Shown: positions 36,850-46,768, counted from the stretch's first letter. The stretch is 63,553 bases of DNA from Nitrospirota bacterium (GCA_021791055.1 JAJYXI010000038.1:1-63553); one strand, 5' to 3'. Notes: a model not told the origin generated them from the letters alone. Made by a program: numbers and translations.

Positions 36850-36863
36850 AAACTGAACAGTCC

Positions 36864-37280
36864 TTACGCTATCGCTTCTCCGTCGTGCTCCCCTGTCCTC
36901 ACCCTCACAGCTCCTTCTATCGGTGATACAAATATCTTTCCGTCTCCACGCCTGCCTGTCTGGTTGACCTTTATTATCGACTTCACTACTTTTGTCACCA
37001 CATCATCCGGCACAACTATGGTGAGCATCCTTTTTGGCACATAAAGCGCAACCTTCGGCAAGGTATGCTCAAGGGCGTATGCCGAAGGTGTGGGAGTCAG
37101 CTTAACTGCGGTGCAAAAACTGTCAGGCATCTCCGAATCCATCTCCGCACACATAGCGCCCTTTTGTTTTCCCCTTCCCTCAACACTCTGGATGGTGAGG
37201 GATGGGTAGCCCAGTTCTTCAAGCACCTGCTTTGTCTCAGGGAGCTTGTCTCTTCTGATAATTGCCGTAATCTCTTTCAT
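36864..37280 (-). CDS. nifI2: Nitrogenase switch-off PII protein NifI2
   Basis: A 138-residue PII relative. It keeps EGRGKQKGA before the T-loop and [20 protein letters not shown] at the C-terminus, but the T-loop is long (PDSFCTAVKLTPTPSAYALE) and lacks the uridylylation tyrosine of GlnB, as in NifI2. With NifI1 it binds NifDK when 2-oxoglutarate falls and blocks NifH docking. Its start overlaps nifI1 as ATGA. Methanogens keep these genes between nifH and nifD; here they follow nifX. Confidence 0.92.
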   Translation of the reverse strand: MKEITAIIRRDKLPETKQVLEELGYPSLTIQSVEGRGKQKGAMCAEMDSEMPDSFCTAVKLTPTPSAYALEHTLPKVALYVPKRMLTIVVPDDVVTKVVKSIIKVNQTGRRGDGKIFVSPIEGAVRVRTGEHDGEAIA

Positions 37281-37594
37281 AGACCTGCCTCTCCTGTTCT
37301 CACAGTATATGCAGCCTCAACAGGACTTACGAATATCTTTCCGTCTCCGATGAAGCCTGTCCTCGCCTTATCCTGGATAATTTTTACGACCTTGTCCACA
37401 TCCCCGGTATCAACAACCGTCATAATAAGTGTCTTTGGGAGTTCATCGTAATGCACAGGACCTACCTGAAGCCCTTTCTGCTTTCCCCTGCCGAATACCG
37501 GCATCTTTGTAAGGGACGGGAAGCCCGCGCCCTCCAATGCAAGAACAACCTCCTGCTCCTTTTCCGGTCTGATAAATGCCCTGATCATCTTCAT
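37277..37594 (-). CDS. nifI1: Nitrogenase switch-off PII protein NifI1
   Basis: A 105-residue PII relative starting MKMIRAFIRPEKEQE; I reject the longer reading to 37669 because it would translate a repeat hairpin. GRGKQKGLQVGPVHYDELPK replaces the GlnB T-loop, and [21 protein letters not shown] ends it, both typical of NifI1. It forms the ammonium-responsive switch with NifI2. RBS AGGAGG precedes the chosen ATG. Confidence 0.93.
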   Translation of the reverse strand: MKMIRAFIRPEKEQEVVLALEGAGFPSLTKMPVFGRGKQKGLQVGPVHYDELPKTLIMTVVDTGDVDKVVKIIQDKARTGFIGDGKIFVSPVEAAYTVRTGEAGL

Positions 37595-37619
37595 TTTTCT
37601 TTCCTCCTTTTTTATTAAA

Positions 37620-37683
37620 AGTGTCAGTGTCAGTTTTCCGTGTCTGTCACTGACACTGTTCACTGACACTAATCACTATTCAT
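37620..37683. repeat. Two-arm short-unit repeat hairpin overlapping the nifX end
   Basis: GTGTCAGTGTCAGTTTTCCG units (37620-37648) oppose ACTGACACTGTTCACTGACA units (37649-37683). The right arm runs into nifX and supplies its last codons (NSD) and stop. Confidence 0.85.
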
Positions 37684-38064
37684 CGCCTTTCTCAGCCACG
37701 GCGGCGGCGATTTCTTAAGGGTCTCCATAAGTTTTTGTAATGACTCCTCAATGGAGACTATCTCCTTCACCTTAATGGGCATCATGCCCTTTCTTACAAG
37801 CCTTGCTGCAGAAGGACCTCCTATTTCGGTTAGATACACGATTTTGCAGTCCGAAAGCTTATCAACTTTTCTTTGAACCCTGTCATCATGCACCTCACCC
37901 ATTCCCTTTGTATCCTCGATTTCCATGTCCCTGCCGTCAGCAAACTTCCTCATTTCAACAAACCTGTAGCCGTCTTTTGTAAGTTCGTATATGGCGAACA
38001 TTCCTGCCCTGCCGAAATGCTCGTCAACATTGACCCCGTCTGTTGTCGCAAATGCAACTTTCAT
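37669..38064 (-). CDS. nifX: FeMo-cofactor carrier protein NifX
   Basis: A 131-residue member of the NifX/NafY/NifB-C family: VAFATTDGVNVDEHFGRAGMFAIYEL at the N-terminus and IVYLTEIGGPSAARLVRKGM near residue 78. It holds NifB-co or VK-cluster intermediates between NifB and NifEN. It lies after nifEN, separated by a structured 125-bp element. Its last three residues and stop come from a repeat arm, so the natural C-terminus may have been altered. Confidence 0.9.
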   Translation of the reverse strand: MKVAFATTDGVNVDEHFGRAGMFAIYELTKDGYRFVEMRKFADGRDMEIEDTKGMGEVHDDRVQRKVDKLSDCKIVYLTEIGGPSAARLVRKGMMPIKVKEIVSIEESLQKLMETLKKSPPPWLRKAMNSD

Positions 38065-38090
38065 AGCACACCTCCTTACTTATGTAGAGG

Positions 38091-38215
38091 TAAGGCATGG
38101 TATTTGAGCGGACTTAGGCAGCCCAAGCGTGACATGGATGTCTAAGCGGGCTGGCTCAGCCTCGCAGAAAGGCTTGGATGCCTTTCGAGAATGAGCGAAA
38201 ATACTATGCCTTACC
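38091..38215. repeat. Structured 125-bp element with inverted ends between nifEN and nifX
   Basis: GTAAGGCATGGTATTT near 38091 and AAAATACTATGCCTTAC near 38215 are inverted copies (15 of 16 matching). Inside is a smaller stem (AAAGGC-TTGGAT-GCCTTT) and a repeated AGCCCAAGCG/AGCGGGCTGG block. It holds no ORF. It could be a MITE or a folded intercistronic RNA that sets the nifX level. Confidence 0.6.
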
Positions 38216-38227
38216 AATAACAACATA

Positions 38228-40897
38228 TTAATGCGCCCTCATCATTAAATTCGCAATATCGTTGATAAGTCCGAGCGTTCCACTGTATCCAATAGTAACC
38301 TTGTGATTGTTTCCCAAAACCTTATACACAGGAAACCCCATCTGATACAATGGCACCCCAAGCCTCTTTGCCGTATCTTCTGCATGGGAGTTCGAGATGA
38401 GAAGATTGAAATCTCCCTCGACTGAAAACAGGCCGCTTCCATTTGTATCTACTTCAAAAACCTCTGCCCCCATATCTTCGAGCCAATGCACTGTCTGCAT
38501 CGAAAGATCCGGCTCAAGTGCAACGCAGATTTTTTTATTGCCATAATAAAAATGCGCATCCCTCATACCATCAATGAGAATCCTTCTCTGCCTCCCGTAT
38601 TTCGCCGGCACCTGTTTTCCGCTCAACATGGAAAGCGCCTCCATAAACATATCTGTATCCTTAAGCCCTGATATGCCTTCAAATACCCTGTACTCTATGC
38701 CGAACCTTTCTTTTAAAATCATTGCGGCAGACTCCATGCTTGCGCCTATGGCAATGGTAAACCCGGATGAACCCATATTCCTTATCTCATCTATTTCTGT
38801 GCCACCTGTCGAGAGGGCTGAAAATCCCTGTCTGCTGCCGTCGAGCGCAGAAAGATCGGGAAGCATTATGGGCTTTAAACCGAAAGATTCGATTATATCC
38901 CTCACTTCCGTAAAATCAGCAGGAGTAAGATGAGAACCGACAAGAATATTAATCTGTCCCTCTGTAAACCGTGAACTGTGAACCGTGAACTGCAGTAGTG
39001 CTTCCACTGCCTTTGCATATCCTGTCTCAAGCCCGCCTTCATAATCGGGTGTAGAAACATTAAGAATATTGCACTGATGGTGTTCGGCCTGAAGCTGCTT
39101 TACGATACCAGAAACATCATCGCCTTTCACTTCAGAGAGTCCTGATGTGAGAATACCGATGACATCAGGCCTGTTTTTTTCTACAAATCCATTGACCGTC
39201 TTCATTATATTCTCTTCGCTTCCCATCACCACATTTTCGGTGAATAGTTTTGTGCTTGCCAAAGCGATAGGCTCCCTGAAATGCTTTGTCAGCAACACCT
39301 TTCCGAGGAACGTGCATCCCTGTGCTCCGTGAATAATGGGCAATGCCCTGTCTATCCCCTGAAATGCAATCGCAGCGCCTATGGACTGAGAATGCTTCAA
39401 AGGATTAATTACAACACTTTTCCTCGATCTTTGAGCATATGTCTTATTCGACATATATGACCTATGCCCTGCATAAAATCTCATGCTGTTGCTTATCTGC
39501 TCAGCCAAATTTATCAGTCCTTCGTATCCTGCATAAGCAGTATGCCTTTCCTGATTCACATCAACAAAAGGGAAACCTTCTTTTATTGCGAGATACTGGT
39601 TCCTTCCTCCTGCCACAAGGACATCAGCATTCCTCTCTTTAATAAGTTTAAGAAGATTTTTAGGAGTAACATCCTCAATAAGAGGGGCATCTGCACCTAA
39701 TATCTCTTTCATCTTCTCTTCATCCTCAAATGTGCTCTTCTTCGTTCCTATTGCGACAATCTCTATACCCAAATCCATGAGAGCGGAAATGAACGACCAG
39801 CTCTTCACGCCGCCCGTGTAAAGCACAGCCTTCTTGCCTTTGAGATGGTCATAAGCCTTCAGTCTTTCTTCGAGTTTTTCTTCTTTACAGGCTATAATCC
39901 TTTCAACCCTTTCTACCAGATTCACTTTGTAACAATTTATGTTTGAGAATTTATTTTCATAAAATCTCCCCTCACCCCTCTTTGCCAAAGAGGGGGATTG
40001 AGTCTCCCCCTTTGGAAAAGGGGGATTAAGGGGGATTTTTAAATGCGAATCAGTATTAGTCCTGTCTGTGTTCTGTAACCCCCTGGCTATTGCCCTCATC
40101 GCCTTTGCCATCTCTGTCTTTCCGAAGAAAGAAACCTCTATATATGGAATGCCGTATCTCCTTTCCATCTCCCTTGCTATGTTTATCAATGCGCGGCTGC
40201 ATACAACCACATTGAGCTTTGCTTTGTGGGCATATGTTATCTCTTCAAATGTCGAATCGCCTGTAATCCTTGAAAGAACCCTTATCCCGGCTTCCTTTAA
40301 AATAGGTTCAACAAGCCATAAATCCCCTGCTATGTTGTATTCGCCGATGAGGTTTATGTCGTAGTCGGTTGTAAATGATGGGTTACCTGTACCTATTACA
40401 TAATCCAGAAGCACTTCACCCGCTATCCTGTTGCCTAAATTTTTCGGCCCGACAAAACCGGGTGCATTTACCGGGATAACTCTGATACCGATTGCCGCCT
40501 CGGCCTTTTTACAAACAGCCTCTATATCCTCTCCAGTGAGTCCGCTTACGCATGTGGCATAGACAAATATCCCCTTTGGCTTCACCGATTCATAAGTCCG
40601 CAAGATTGCATTGTAAAGTTTTTCTTCAGAGCCATACACAATATCCATCTCGCTCATATCTGTTGTAAAACCCATTCTGTGGAGGTTTCCCTTTGAAGAC
40701 AATGCGCCTCTGCCTTCCCATGAATTTCCGCAGCATGCAATAGGACCGTGAACAATATGCGCTGCATCCGCAATGGGCTGGAGCACTATCATGGCGCCGT
40801 CAAAGGCGCACGACTCCCCACCCCGTGAACGGCAGACTTTCTCTTTTTTCTCCCGTTCACAGCCGCTCTGCATTAATTTGTCTATGCCTGTCAGCAT
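38228..40897 (-). CDS. nifEN: NifE-NifN fusion scaffold protein
   Basis: An 889-residue fusion of the two FeMo-co assembly subunits. The NifE half (residues 1-480) has SCAFDGAMIVLQPIADAAH and HGPIACCG; the NifN half (from about 485) has SIGAAIAFQGIDRALPIIHG, GAQGCTFLG and TENVVMGSEENI. Together they convert NifB-co to FeMo-co. Two in-frame inserts lie outside conserved blocks: LNPPFPKGETQSPSLAKRGE (residues 286-311, from an inverted CCCC-CTTT element at 39963-40040) and FTVHSSRFTEG (residues 635-645, from CCGTGAACTGT units at 38963-38993). It follows nifK by 13 bases. Confidence 0.95.
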   Translation of the reverse strand: MLTGIDKLMQSGCEREKKEKVCRSRGGESCAFDGAMIVLQPIADAAHIVHGPIACCGNSWEGRGALSSKGNLHRMGFTTDMSEMDIVYGSEEKLYNAILRTYESVKPKGIFVYATCVSGLTGEDIEAVCKKAEAAIGIRVIPVNAPGFVGPKNLGNRIAGEVLLDYVIGTGNPSFTTDYDINLIGEYNIAGDLWLVEPILKEAGIRVLSRITGDSTFEEITYAHKAKLNVVVCSRALINIAREMERRYGIPYIEVSFFGKTEMAKAMRAIARGLQNTDRTNTDSHLKIPLNPPFPKGETQSPSLAKRGEGRFYENKFSNINCYKVNLVERVERIIACKEEKLEERLKAYDHLKGKKAVLYTGGVKSWSFISALMDLGIEIVAIGTKKSTFEDEEKMKEILGADAPLIEDVTPKNLLKLIKERNADVLVAGGRNQYLAIKEGFPFVDVNQERHTAYAGYEGLINLAEQISNSMRFYAGHRSYMSNKTYAQRSRKSVVINPLKHSQSIGAAIAFQGIDRALPIIHGAQGCTFLGKVLLTKHFREPIALASTKLFTENVVMGSEENIMKTVNGFVEKNRPDVIGILTSGLSEVKGDDVSGIVKQLQAEHHQCNILNVSTPDYEGGLETGYAKAVEALLQFTVHSSRFTEGQINILVGSHLTPADFTEVRDIIESFGLKPIMLPDLSALDGSRQGFSALSTGGTEIDEIRNMGSSGFTIAIGASMESAAMILKERFGIEYRVFEGISGLKDTDMFMEALSMLSGKQVPAKYGRQRRILIDGMRDAHFYYGNKKICVALEPDLSMQTVHWLEDMGAEVFEVDTNGSGLFSVEGDFNLLISNSHAEDTAKRLGVPLYQMGFPVYKVLGNNHKVTIGYSGTLGLINDIANLMMRAH

Positions 40898-40910
40898 TTC
40901 AACCTCTTTT

Positions 40911-42425
40911 CTACCTGATCACATCAAAACTTGTTGTGTTGATGGTCTTTCTATCCATCTCATCAAGAACAGTGTTCACCACCCAGTTCACCAGATTTAT
41001 CACTCCCTGATAGCCTATACTCGGATACCTGTGGAGGTGATGCCTGTCGAACAATGGGAAACCGATTCTTATAAGCGGTGTGCCTGCATCCCTCCAGAGG
41101 AATTTTGCATATGAATTTCCTACGAGGAAATCAACAGGCTCTGTAAACATCAGCGACCTCAAATGCCACATGTCTTTGCCGATATAGACCTTTCCCTCTG
41201 CTCCAAATGGACTTTCGCTCAAAAGATTGTATGCATCCTCTTCAAATTTCTTGTCGCCCATAGTGCATACGATATGCACCGGCACTCCTCCCATCTCCAT
41301 CAAGAAACTTATCAGCCCAAGCAACATGTCAGGGTCGCCGACCAAAGCAAATCTCTTTCCGTGTACATAGGGGTGGGAGTCTATCATCGCATCAACTGCA
41401 CGGCCTCTCTCATCCTCTATCTCCTTTGGTATGGGCTTCCCGGTGATTTTGCTCACTCCATCGAAAAACGCGTCGGTATTCTTTACCCCTATAGGCGGAA
41501 GCACAAGAGTCTGCTGATTCCACTCCTTTTTGATGTAGTCCATGGTCTTCAGAGTTGAATACTTCTGGAGCGCAACAGTGGCCTTCGCGTTTATCGAATC
41601 AGCCGCATCCACAAGAGGCGTGCCTCCGGGATAAAGCTTGTACTCTCCTGTATTCGGAGAATCGAATATATCGCTCACATCGGAGAGTAGGGTAAAATCA
41701 ACGCCCATAATCTTCAGCATTCTCTTGATCTCATGATAATCACCTGTATAGGTATCAAATCCGGGAATTATATTTATCTTTCCATTAGGCTCGCCCTTTT
41801 TGCCTGCTGTAATGGTTGAGAGTATCCCCTTCATCATGTTGTCATAGCCGTTAATGTAAGAGCCCACAAAGCTCGGCGTATGAGCAAAGGGCACAGGGAG
41901 GTCTTTGGGGATTACTCCCTTTTCCCGCGCTGTCCTTATATAAGCATTAAGGTCGTCGCCGATGACTTCAGCCATACAAGTCGTGGAGACCGCAAGCATC
42001 TTTGGATGGTAAAGGGTATAGGCGTTCTCCAGTCCTTCGAGCATGTTGTTCAGCCCACCAAAGACTGCAGCGTCCTCTGTCATGGATGTGGATATGGCTG
42101 CAAAAGGCTCCTTGAAATGCCTGTTCAGATGGCTCCTGAAATAGGCCACGCAGCCCTGCGCACCCTGAACAAAGGGCATTGTGCCTTCAAATCCCGATGC
42201 GCAGAAGATAGCGCCCAAAGGCTGGCACGCCTTTGCAGGGTTTATTTTTATATTCTGCCTCTTAAAATTCAGCTCCTTATACTCCTCTGTCTTTGTCCAT
42301 TCAGCCACTTCATTTACTTTTTCTGCAGGCCACGGGTCCTCAAACTCCCTCTTTCTCTCAAACTGCTCGCAATACTCCTGTTCCTGAAAAAGCTCGTTAT
42401 GGTCTCTTATTTTTAACAGTTTCAT
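40911..42425 (-). CDS. nifK: Nitrogenase MoFe protein beta chain NifK
   Basis: A 504-residue subunit starting at [13 protein letters not shown], whose ATG overlaps the nifD stop as ATGA with GGAGGAAGAG upstream; I reject a start 24 bases earlier. P-cluster cysteines are visible in [10 protein letters not shown] (Cys67), [10 protein letters not shown] (Cys92) and [13 protein letters not shown]. It forms the alpha2-beta2 MoFe protein with NifD. Confidence 0.97.
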   Translation of the reverse strand: MKLLKIRDHNELFQEQEYCEQFERKREFEDPWPAEKVNEVAEWTKTEEYKELNFKRQNIKINPAKACQPLGAIFCASGFEGTMPFVQGAQGCVAYFRSHLNRHFKEPFAAISTSMTEDAAVFGGLNNMLEGLENAYTLYHPKMLAVSTTCMAEVIGDDLNAYIRTAREKGVIPKDLPVPFAHTPSFVGSYINGYDNMMKGILSTITAGKKGEPNGKINIIPGFDTYTGDYHEIKRMLKIMGVDFTLLSDVSDIFDSPNTGEYKLYPGGTPLVDAADSINAKATVALQKYSTLKTMDYIKKEWNQQTLVLPPIGVKNTDAFFDGVSKITGKPIPKEIEDERGRAVDAMIDSHPYVHGKRFALVGDPDMLLGLISFLMEMGGVPVHIVCTMGDKKFEEDAYNLLSESPFGAEGKVYIGKDMWHLRSLMFTEPVDFLVGNSYAKFLWRDAGTPLIRIGFPLFDRHHLHRYPSIGYQGVINLVNWVVNTVLDEMDRKTINTTSFDVIR

Positions 42426-43849
42426 CTCTTCCTCCGTATCAAATCCCATGTGGGGCTGTTTACCGTCATATCCATATCGCGGGCGAATACAGGGAACCCG
42501 TCAAAGCCGTGATACGGCCCGGAATAATCCCATGAATGCATCTGCCTGAAAGGCACTCCCATCTTATGGTATGAATATTTCTCCTTTATGCCTGAGCCGA
42601 CCATGTCCGGCCTGAGCCTTCTCGTAAACTCCTCAAGCTCATAGAGCGTGGCGTCATCCATGATCACAGCACCTTCCTTCATCTCAGGGTATGTCCTCTT
42701 GTAATCATCGTTATGCCCGAACTCATATCCCGATGCCACAACCTCCATGCCTAAGTCTTCATAAGCGCCTACAGTATGTCTCGGTCTCAAACCACCTACA
42801 TAGAGCATCACCTTCTTGCCTTCAAGCCGCGGCTTGTATTGTTCGACAACTGCATCCATCACAGGCTTGTATTTCTCTATCATCTTCTCTGCATTCTCCT
42901 TAATAGTGTTGTCAAAATAAGAGGCTATCTTTCTCAGGCTCTGGTATATCTTTGTCGGGCCGAAGAAGTTGAACTCAACCCATGGGATGCCGTATTCCTC
43001 TTCCATGTGCCTGCATATATAGTTCATGGAGCGGTAGCAGTGGACGAGGTTCAGCTTTGCTTTTGTAGCAATACCGAGTTCATTGACAGATGCGTCTCCT
43101 GTCCATTGGGCAATGACCCTCAGACCCATCTCTTCGAGCATCTTTCTCGATGCCCATGCATCTCCGCCGATATTGTAATCTCCTATCAATGCCACATCAT
43201 ACGGTGTTGTCTTCTCCAACTTTCCCTTGCCGAGCACATAATCCCTGATAGTGTCATTCGCAATATGATGGCCGAGGGACTGGCTCACGCCCCTGAACCC
43301 TTCGCAGCGCACAGGCACAATCGGGATGCCGAATTCCTTGGCTACCTTCTTTGATACTGCTTCTATATCATCTCCTATAAGCCCGACAGGACATTCAGAA
43401 AGAATGCCAATTCCCTTTGCGAGCGGGAAGAGTTCCTTCAGCTCATGCAGGGCAGCGTCAAGTCCTTTATCGCCGCCGTAAACGATGTCCTTTTCCTGAA
43501 AATCGGTTGTTATGTGCATTGTGCCAAAGGTGTCAATGCCTGTCTGTCCGTTGTAATAATTTCTCCTTGCCCACCAGCTATACTGGCCGCATCCGATGGG
43601 ACCATGGCTTACGGTAATCTGGTCTTTGACAGGGCCCCATACAACACCTTTTGCTCCTGCGTATGCGCATCCCCTTACAGTCATGACACCGGGTCGTGAT
43701 TTTATATTGGATTTGACCTGACATGTGCTGCACTGACCTGAAGGATCATTGGCAGCTAAATGTTTGGCCCTGTCCTTCCGTGCCTTTTCCGGATATGCCT
43801 CCAGAACTTCTTCTATCATCTTCTGGGTCTCTTTTATTGCTGTGCTCAT
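42422..43849 (-). CDS. nifD: Nitrogenase MoFe protein alpha chain NifD
   Basis: A 475-residue catalytic subunit. P-cluster cysteines are Cys61 ([10 protein letters not shown]), Cys87 ([12 protein letters not shown]) and the one in [12 protein letters not shown]; the FeMo-co ligands are the Cys in [11 protein letters not shown] and the His in [15 protein letters not shown]. These mark a molybdenum, not vanadium or iron-only, nitrogenase. A two-arm repeat separates it from nifH. Confidence 0.98.
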   Translation of the reverse strand: MSTAIKETQKMIEEVLEAYPEKARKDRAKHLAANDPSGQCSTCQVKSNIKSRPGVMTVRGCAYAGAKGVVWGPVKDQITVSHGPIGCGQYSWWARRNYYNGQTGIDTFGTMHITTDFQEKDIVYGGDKGLDAALHELKELFPLAKGIGILSECPVGLIGDDIEAVSKKVAKEFGIPIVPVRCEGFRGVSQSLGHHIANDTIRDYVLGKGKLEKTTPYDVALIGDYNIGGDAWASRKMLEEMGLRVIAQWTGDASVNELGIATKAKLNLVHCYRSMNYICRHMEEEYGIPWVEFNFFGPTKIYQSLRKIASYFDNTIKENAEKMIEKYKPVMDAVVEQYKPRLEGKKVMLYVGGLRPRHTVGAYEDLGMEVVASGYEFGHNDDYKRTYPEMKEGAVIMDDATLYELEEFTRRLRPDMVGSGIKEKYSYHKMGVPFRQMHSWDYSGPYHGFDGFPVFARDMDMTVNSPTWDLIRRKR

Positions 43850-43863
43850 TATTCCTCCTCATT

Positions 43864-43931
43864 CAGTGTCAGTGGTTAGTGTCAGTGTCGGTAATTTTTT
43901 CTACTGACACTGAAAACTGACACTTACACTG
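43864..43931. repeat. Two-arm short-unit repeat hairpin between nifH and nifD
   Basis: CAGTGTCAGTGGTTAGTGTC units (43864-43891) oppose TACTGACACTGAAAACTGAC units (43902-43931). It occupies the place where nifH-nifD attenuator or processing hairpins are found in other diazotrophs, which could give the excess NifH that fixation needs. Confidence 0.85.
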
Positions 43932-43934
43932 TTT

Positions 43935-44891
<957 letters not shown>

Positions 44892-44900
44892 TTAATGCAT

Positions 44901-44932
44901 ACATTTATGTTTCATTTATTACAAAATTGTTT
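44901..44932 (-). promoter_or_regulatory. NifA site TGT-N10-ACA at nifH with flanking TACA elements
   Basis: TGTTTCATTTATTACA (44909-44924) has exact NifA spacing and is centred about 109 bases upstream of the predicted nifH start. Degenerate TACATTTATGTT (44901) and TACAAAATTGTT (44921) overlap its ends and resemble the amt/nrf palindrome. Confidence 0.75.
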
Positions 44933-44952
44933 CATAAGTTTTGCCCTGAAAA

Positions 44953-44980
44953 TTGACAAGCAACCTGTAAGTGATATACT
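44953..44980 (+). promoter_or_regulatory. Sigma-70-type promoter of the heptad-repeat protein gene
   Basis: TTGACA (44953-44958), 16 bases, TATACT (44975-44980), then GGGAGG before the ATG at 45014. It is divergent from nifH and about 20 bases from the outermost NifA-type element. Confidence 0.75.
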
Positions 44981-45013
44981 AAAAACAAAAATAAACACGG
45001 GAGGCAAGTAAAG

Positions 45014-45427
45014 ATGAAGAAGCTGATTTATGCAGTGTTGTTGGCCGTAGGAATAATGTTTGTGCAGGCTCCGCAAGGCACAGCAGAAGAAAAAGCCGCA
45101 CCAAAACAAAAGGCAGGAAAGCGCCTTGAAAAGAGAGGCGAAGTAAGGGAACATCGAGGCGAAATGATTGAGAAGAAGGGTGAGCGAAGGGGAAAGAGAG
45201 GCGAGATGCTGGAACAAAAAGGCGAAATGATGCAGGAAAGGGCTGAGAAGATGAGAGAGGCCGGGCACGAAAAGGCTGCCGAGAAGATGGAGAAACCCGG
45301 CGAGAAGATGGAGCGCAGAGGGGAAATGATGCAGAAGCAGGGCGACATGATGGAGAAGAAAGGAGATCGCATGCAAAGGCAGGGCGATCGCATGCAGAAA
45401 AAGGGCGAAGGAATGCGGAAGAGATAA
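45014..45427 (+). CDS. Secreted protein made of charged Met-rich heptad repeats
   Basis: A 137-residue protein: signal peptide (MKKLIYAVLLAVGIMFVQAP) and then about 14 repeats of roughly seven residues built around GEMxEKK and GDRMQK. It is rich in Lys, Arg, Glu, Met and Gly, with no Cys and hardly any hydrophobic residues besides Met. A glycine breaks each heptad, so it may be a long helix with periodic kinks or an extended chain. Function unknown; methionine spacing could bind soft metals such as Cu(I), or the chain could bind nucleic acid or cell wall. It has its own sigma-70 promoter and a strong terminator. Confidence 0.7.
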   Translation: MKKLIYAVLLAVGIMFVQAPQGTAEEKAAPKQKAGKRLEKRGEVREHRGEMIEKKGERRGKRGEMLEQKGEMMQERAEKMREAGHEKAAEKMEKPGEKMERRGEMMQKQGDMMEKKGDRMQRQGDRMQKKGEGMRKR

Positions 45428-45441
45428 AATCACTTATCCAT

Positions 45442-45475
45442 AAAAGCCCCGATGGGAATCGGGGCTTTTTGTTTT
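45442..45475 (+). terminator. Intrinsic terminator
   Basis: Perfect 12-bp stem AAAAGCCCCGAT / ATCGGGGCTTTT with a GGGA loop, followed by a T-rich run, 14 bases after the heptad-repeat gene. Confidence 0.95.
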
Positions 45476-45496
45476 TTAGTTCTGTTATAATCCTCC

Positions 45497-46768
45497 ATGC
45501 GTTTTATTGCAGACCTCCACATCCATTCAAAATATTCGCGGGCGACAAGCAAGGATATGTCGCCTGAAAGCATCTATAAATGGGCGCAGATTAAAGGCAT
45601 TTCAGTAATCGGCACCGGAGACTTCACGCATCCCAAGTGGTTCAAGGAGCTTAATGAAAAGCTCCAGCCGTCAGACAACGGGCTTTTTAAATTAAAAAAA
45701 GAGTTCATGACGGGTGACATTCCCGATTCCTGCCGTGCCGATGTCTCTTTCATTCTCACCGCTGAGATAAGCTGCATCTACAGTAAAAACGGGAAGACAA
45801 GAAAGATACATTCGATTTTGTTCGTGCCCGACTTTGCAGACGCCGCAAAGATAAACATAGCGCTCGCGAAGATAGGAAATCTCAATGCCGACGGAAGGCC
45901 TATACTCGGTCTCGACGCAAAGGAACTTTTAAAGATTGTTCTTAATGAAGCGCCCGACGGCATGCTCGTGCCTGCCCACGCGTGGACTCCTCATTTTTCG
46001 ATATTCGGCGCGGTGTCGGGTTTCGATTCTTTTGAGGAGTGTTTTGAAGACTTGACCCCGCATATCTATGCGATAGAGACAGGACTTTCGTCAGACCCGC
46101 TCATGAACTGGAGGCTTTCGGCACTGGATAAAATAACCCTGCTCTCGAATTCGGACGCCCATTCGCCTGCCAAGATAGGACGAGAGGCTAATATATTCGA
46201 TACCGACATTTCATATAATGCGATGATGGAAGCTATAAAAACGAAAAAGGGATTTGTCGGAACCATAGAGTTTTTTCCCGAAGAAGGCAAATATCATTAT
46301 GACGGGCACAGGACATGCGGCATAAGCCTGTCCCCGAAGGAAACCATCAAACATGATTACCTCTGTCCCGTATGCGGCAAAAAGGTTACTGTTGGCGTTA
46401 TGCACAGGGTTGAAAAACTGGCAGACAGGGGAAATGGTTTTAAGGCGAAGGGTTCTCCCTCCTTCCATTCGATAATCCCATTGCCTGAAATCATCTCAGA
46501 GGTTTTAAAGGTGGGACCAAACAGCAAGGCTGTGGATAAGGAATATCAAAACCTCCTTCAGAACCTCGGCAATGAATTCAAGATACTCATGGACGTCCCG
46601 CTTGGAGATATTGAAAGAGCAGGCTCGCCGCTTATTCGCGAGGCAATAGCGCGAATGCGCAAAGGTGATGTGCATATAGCACCGGGCTTCGACGGCGAAT
46701 ACGGAAAGATAAAGATATTTGAGGCAGTGGAGAGAAAAGAGATTAAAGGGCAGTCGATGCTGTTCTGA
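45497..46768 (+). CDS. Endonuclease Q-like PHP-domain DNA repair enzyme
   Basis: A 423-residue protein beginning with the PHP metal motif IADLHIHSKYSRATS and later LVPAHAWTP and LLSNSDAHSPAKIGREAN, with a zinc-finger-like CG-x-CPVCGKK region near residue 290. This is the layout of endonuclease Q, which nicks DNA 5' of uracil, hypoxanthine and abasic sites; it is known in Thermococcales and a few bacteria. A TATAAT ends only 5 bases before the ATG, so the transcript may be leaderless. No other repair gene is adjacent. Confidence 0.8.
   Translation: MRFIADLHIHSKYSRATSKDMSPESIYKWAQIKGISVIGTGDFTHPKWFKELNEKLQPSDNGLFKLKKEFMTGDIPDSCRADVSFILTAEISCIYSKNGKTRKIHSILFVPDFADAAKINIALAKIGNLNADGRPILGLDAKELLKIVLNEAPDGMLVPAHAWTPHFSIFGAVSGFDSFEECFEDLTPHIYAIETGLSSDPLMNWRLSALDKITLLSNSDAHSPAKIGREANIFDTDISYNAMMEAIKTKKGFVGTIEFFPEEGKYHYDGHRTCGISLSPKETIKHDYLCPVCGKKVTVGVMHRVEKLADRGNGFKAKGSPSFHSIIPLPEIISEVLKVGPNSKAVDKEYQNLLQNLGNEFKILMDVPLGDIERAGSPLIREAIARMRKGDVHIAPGFDGEYGKIKIFEAVERKEIKGQSMLF

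Noticed and set aside
36645-36860. Sigma-54 promoter before fdxB
   Set aside because: TTTTGCTT is present on the minus strand but CC replaces GG at the -24 position.
41880-42416. 178-codon open frame opposite nifK
   Set aside because: Antisense to a conserved nitrogenase gene with no protein-like composition of its own.
42776-43354. 192-codon open frame on the plus strand opposite nifD
   Set aside because: It lies wholly antisense to nifD, shows no domain and has no RBS; it is a shadow of the opposite-strand codon pattern.
42422-43849. Vanadium or iron-only nitrogenase
   Set aside because: No VnfG/AnfG subunit gene is present, and the run carries nifEN, nifX and a molybdate-type transporter, consistent with a Mo enzyme.
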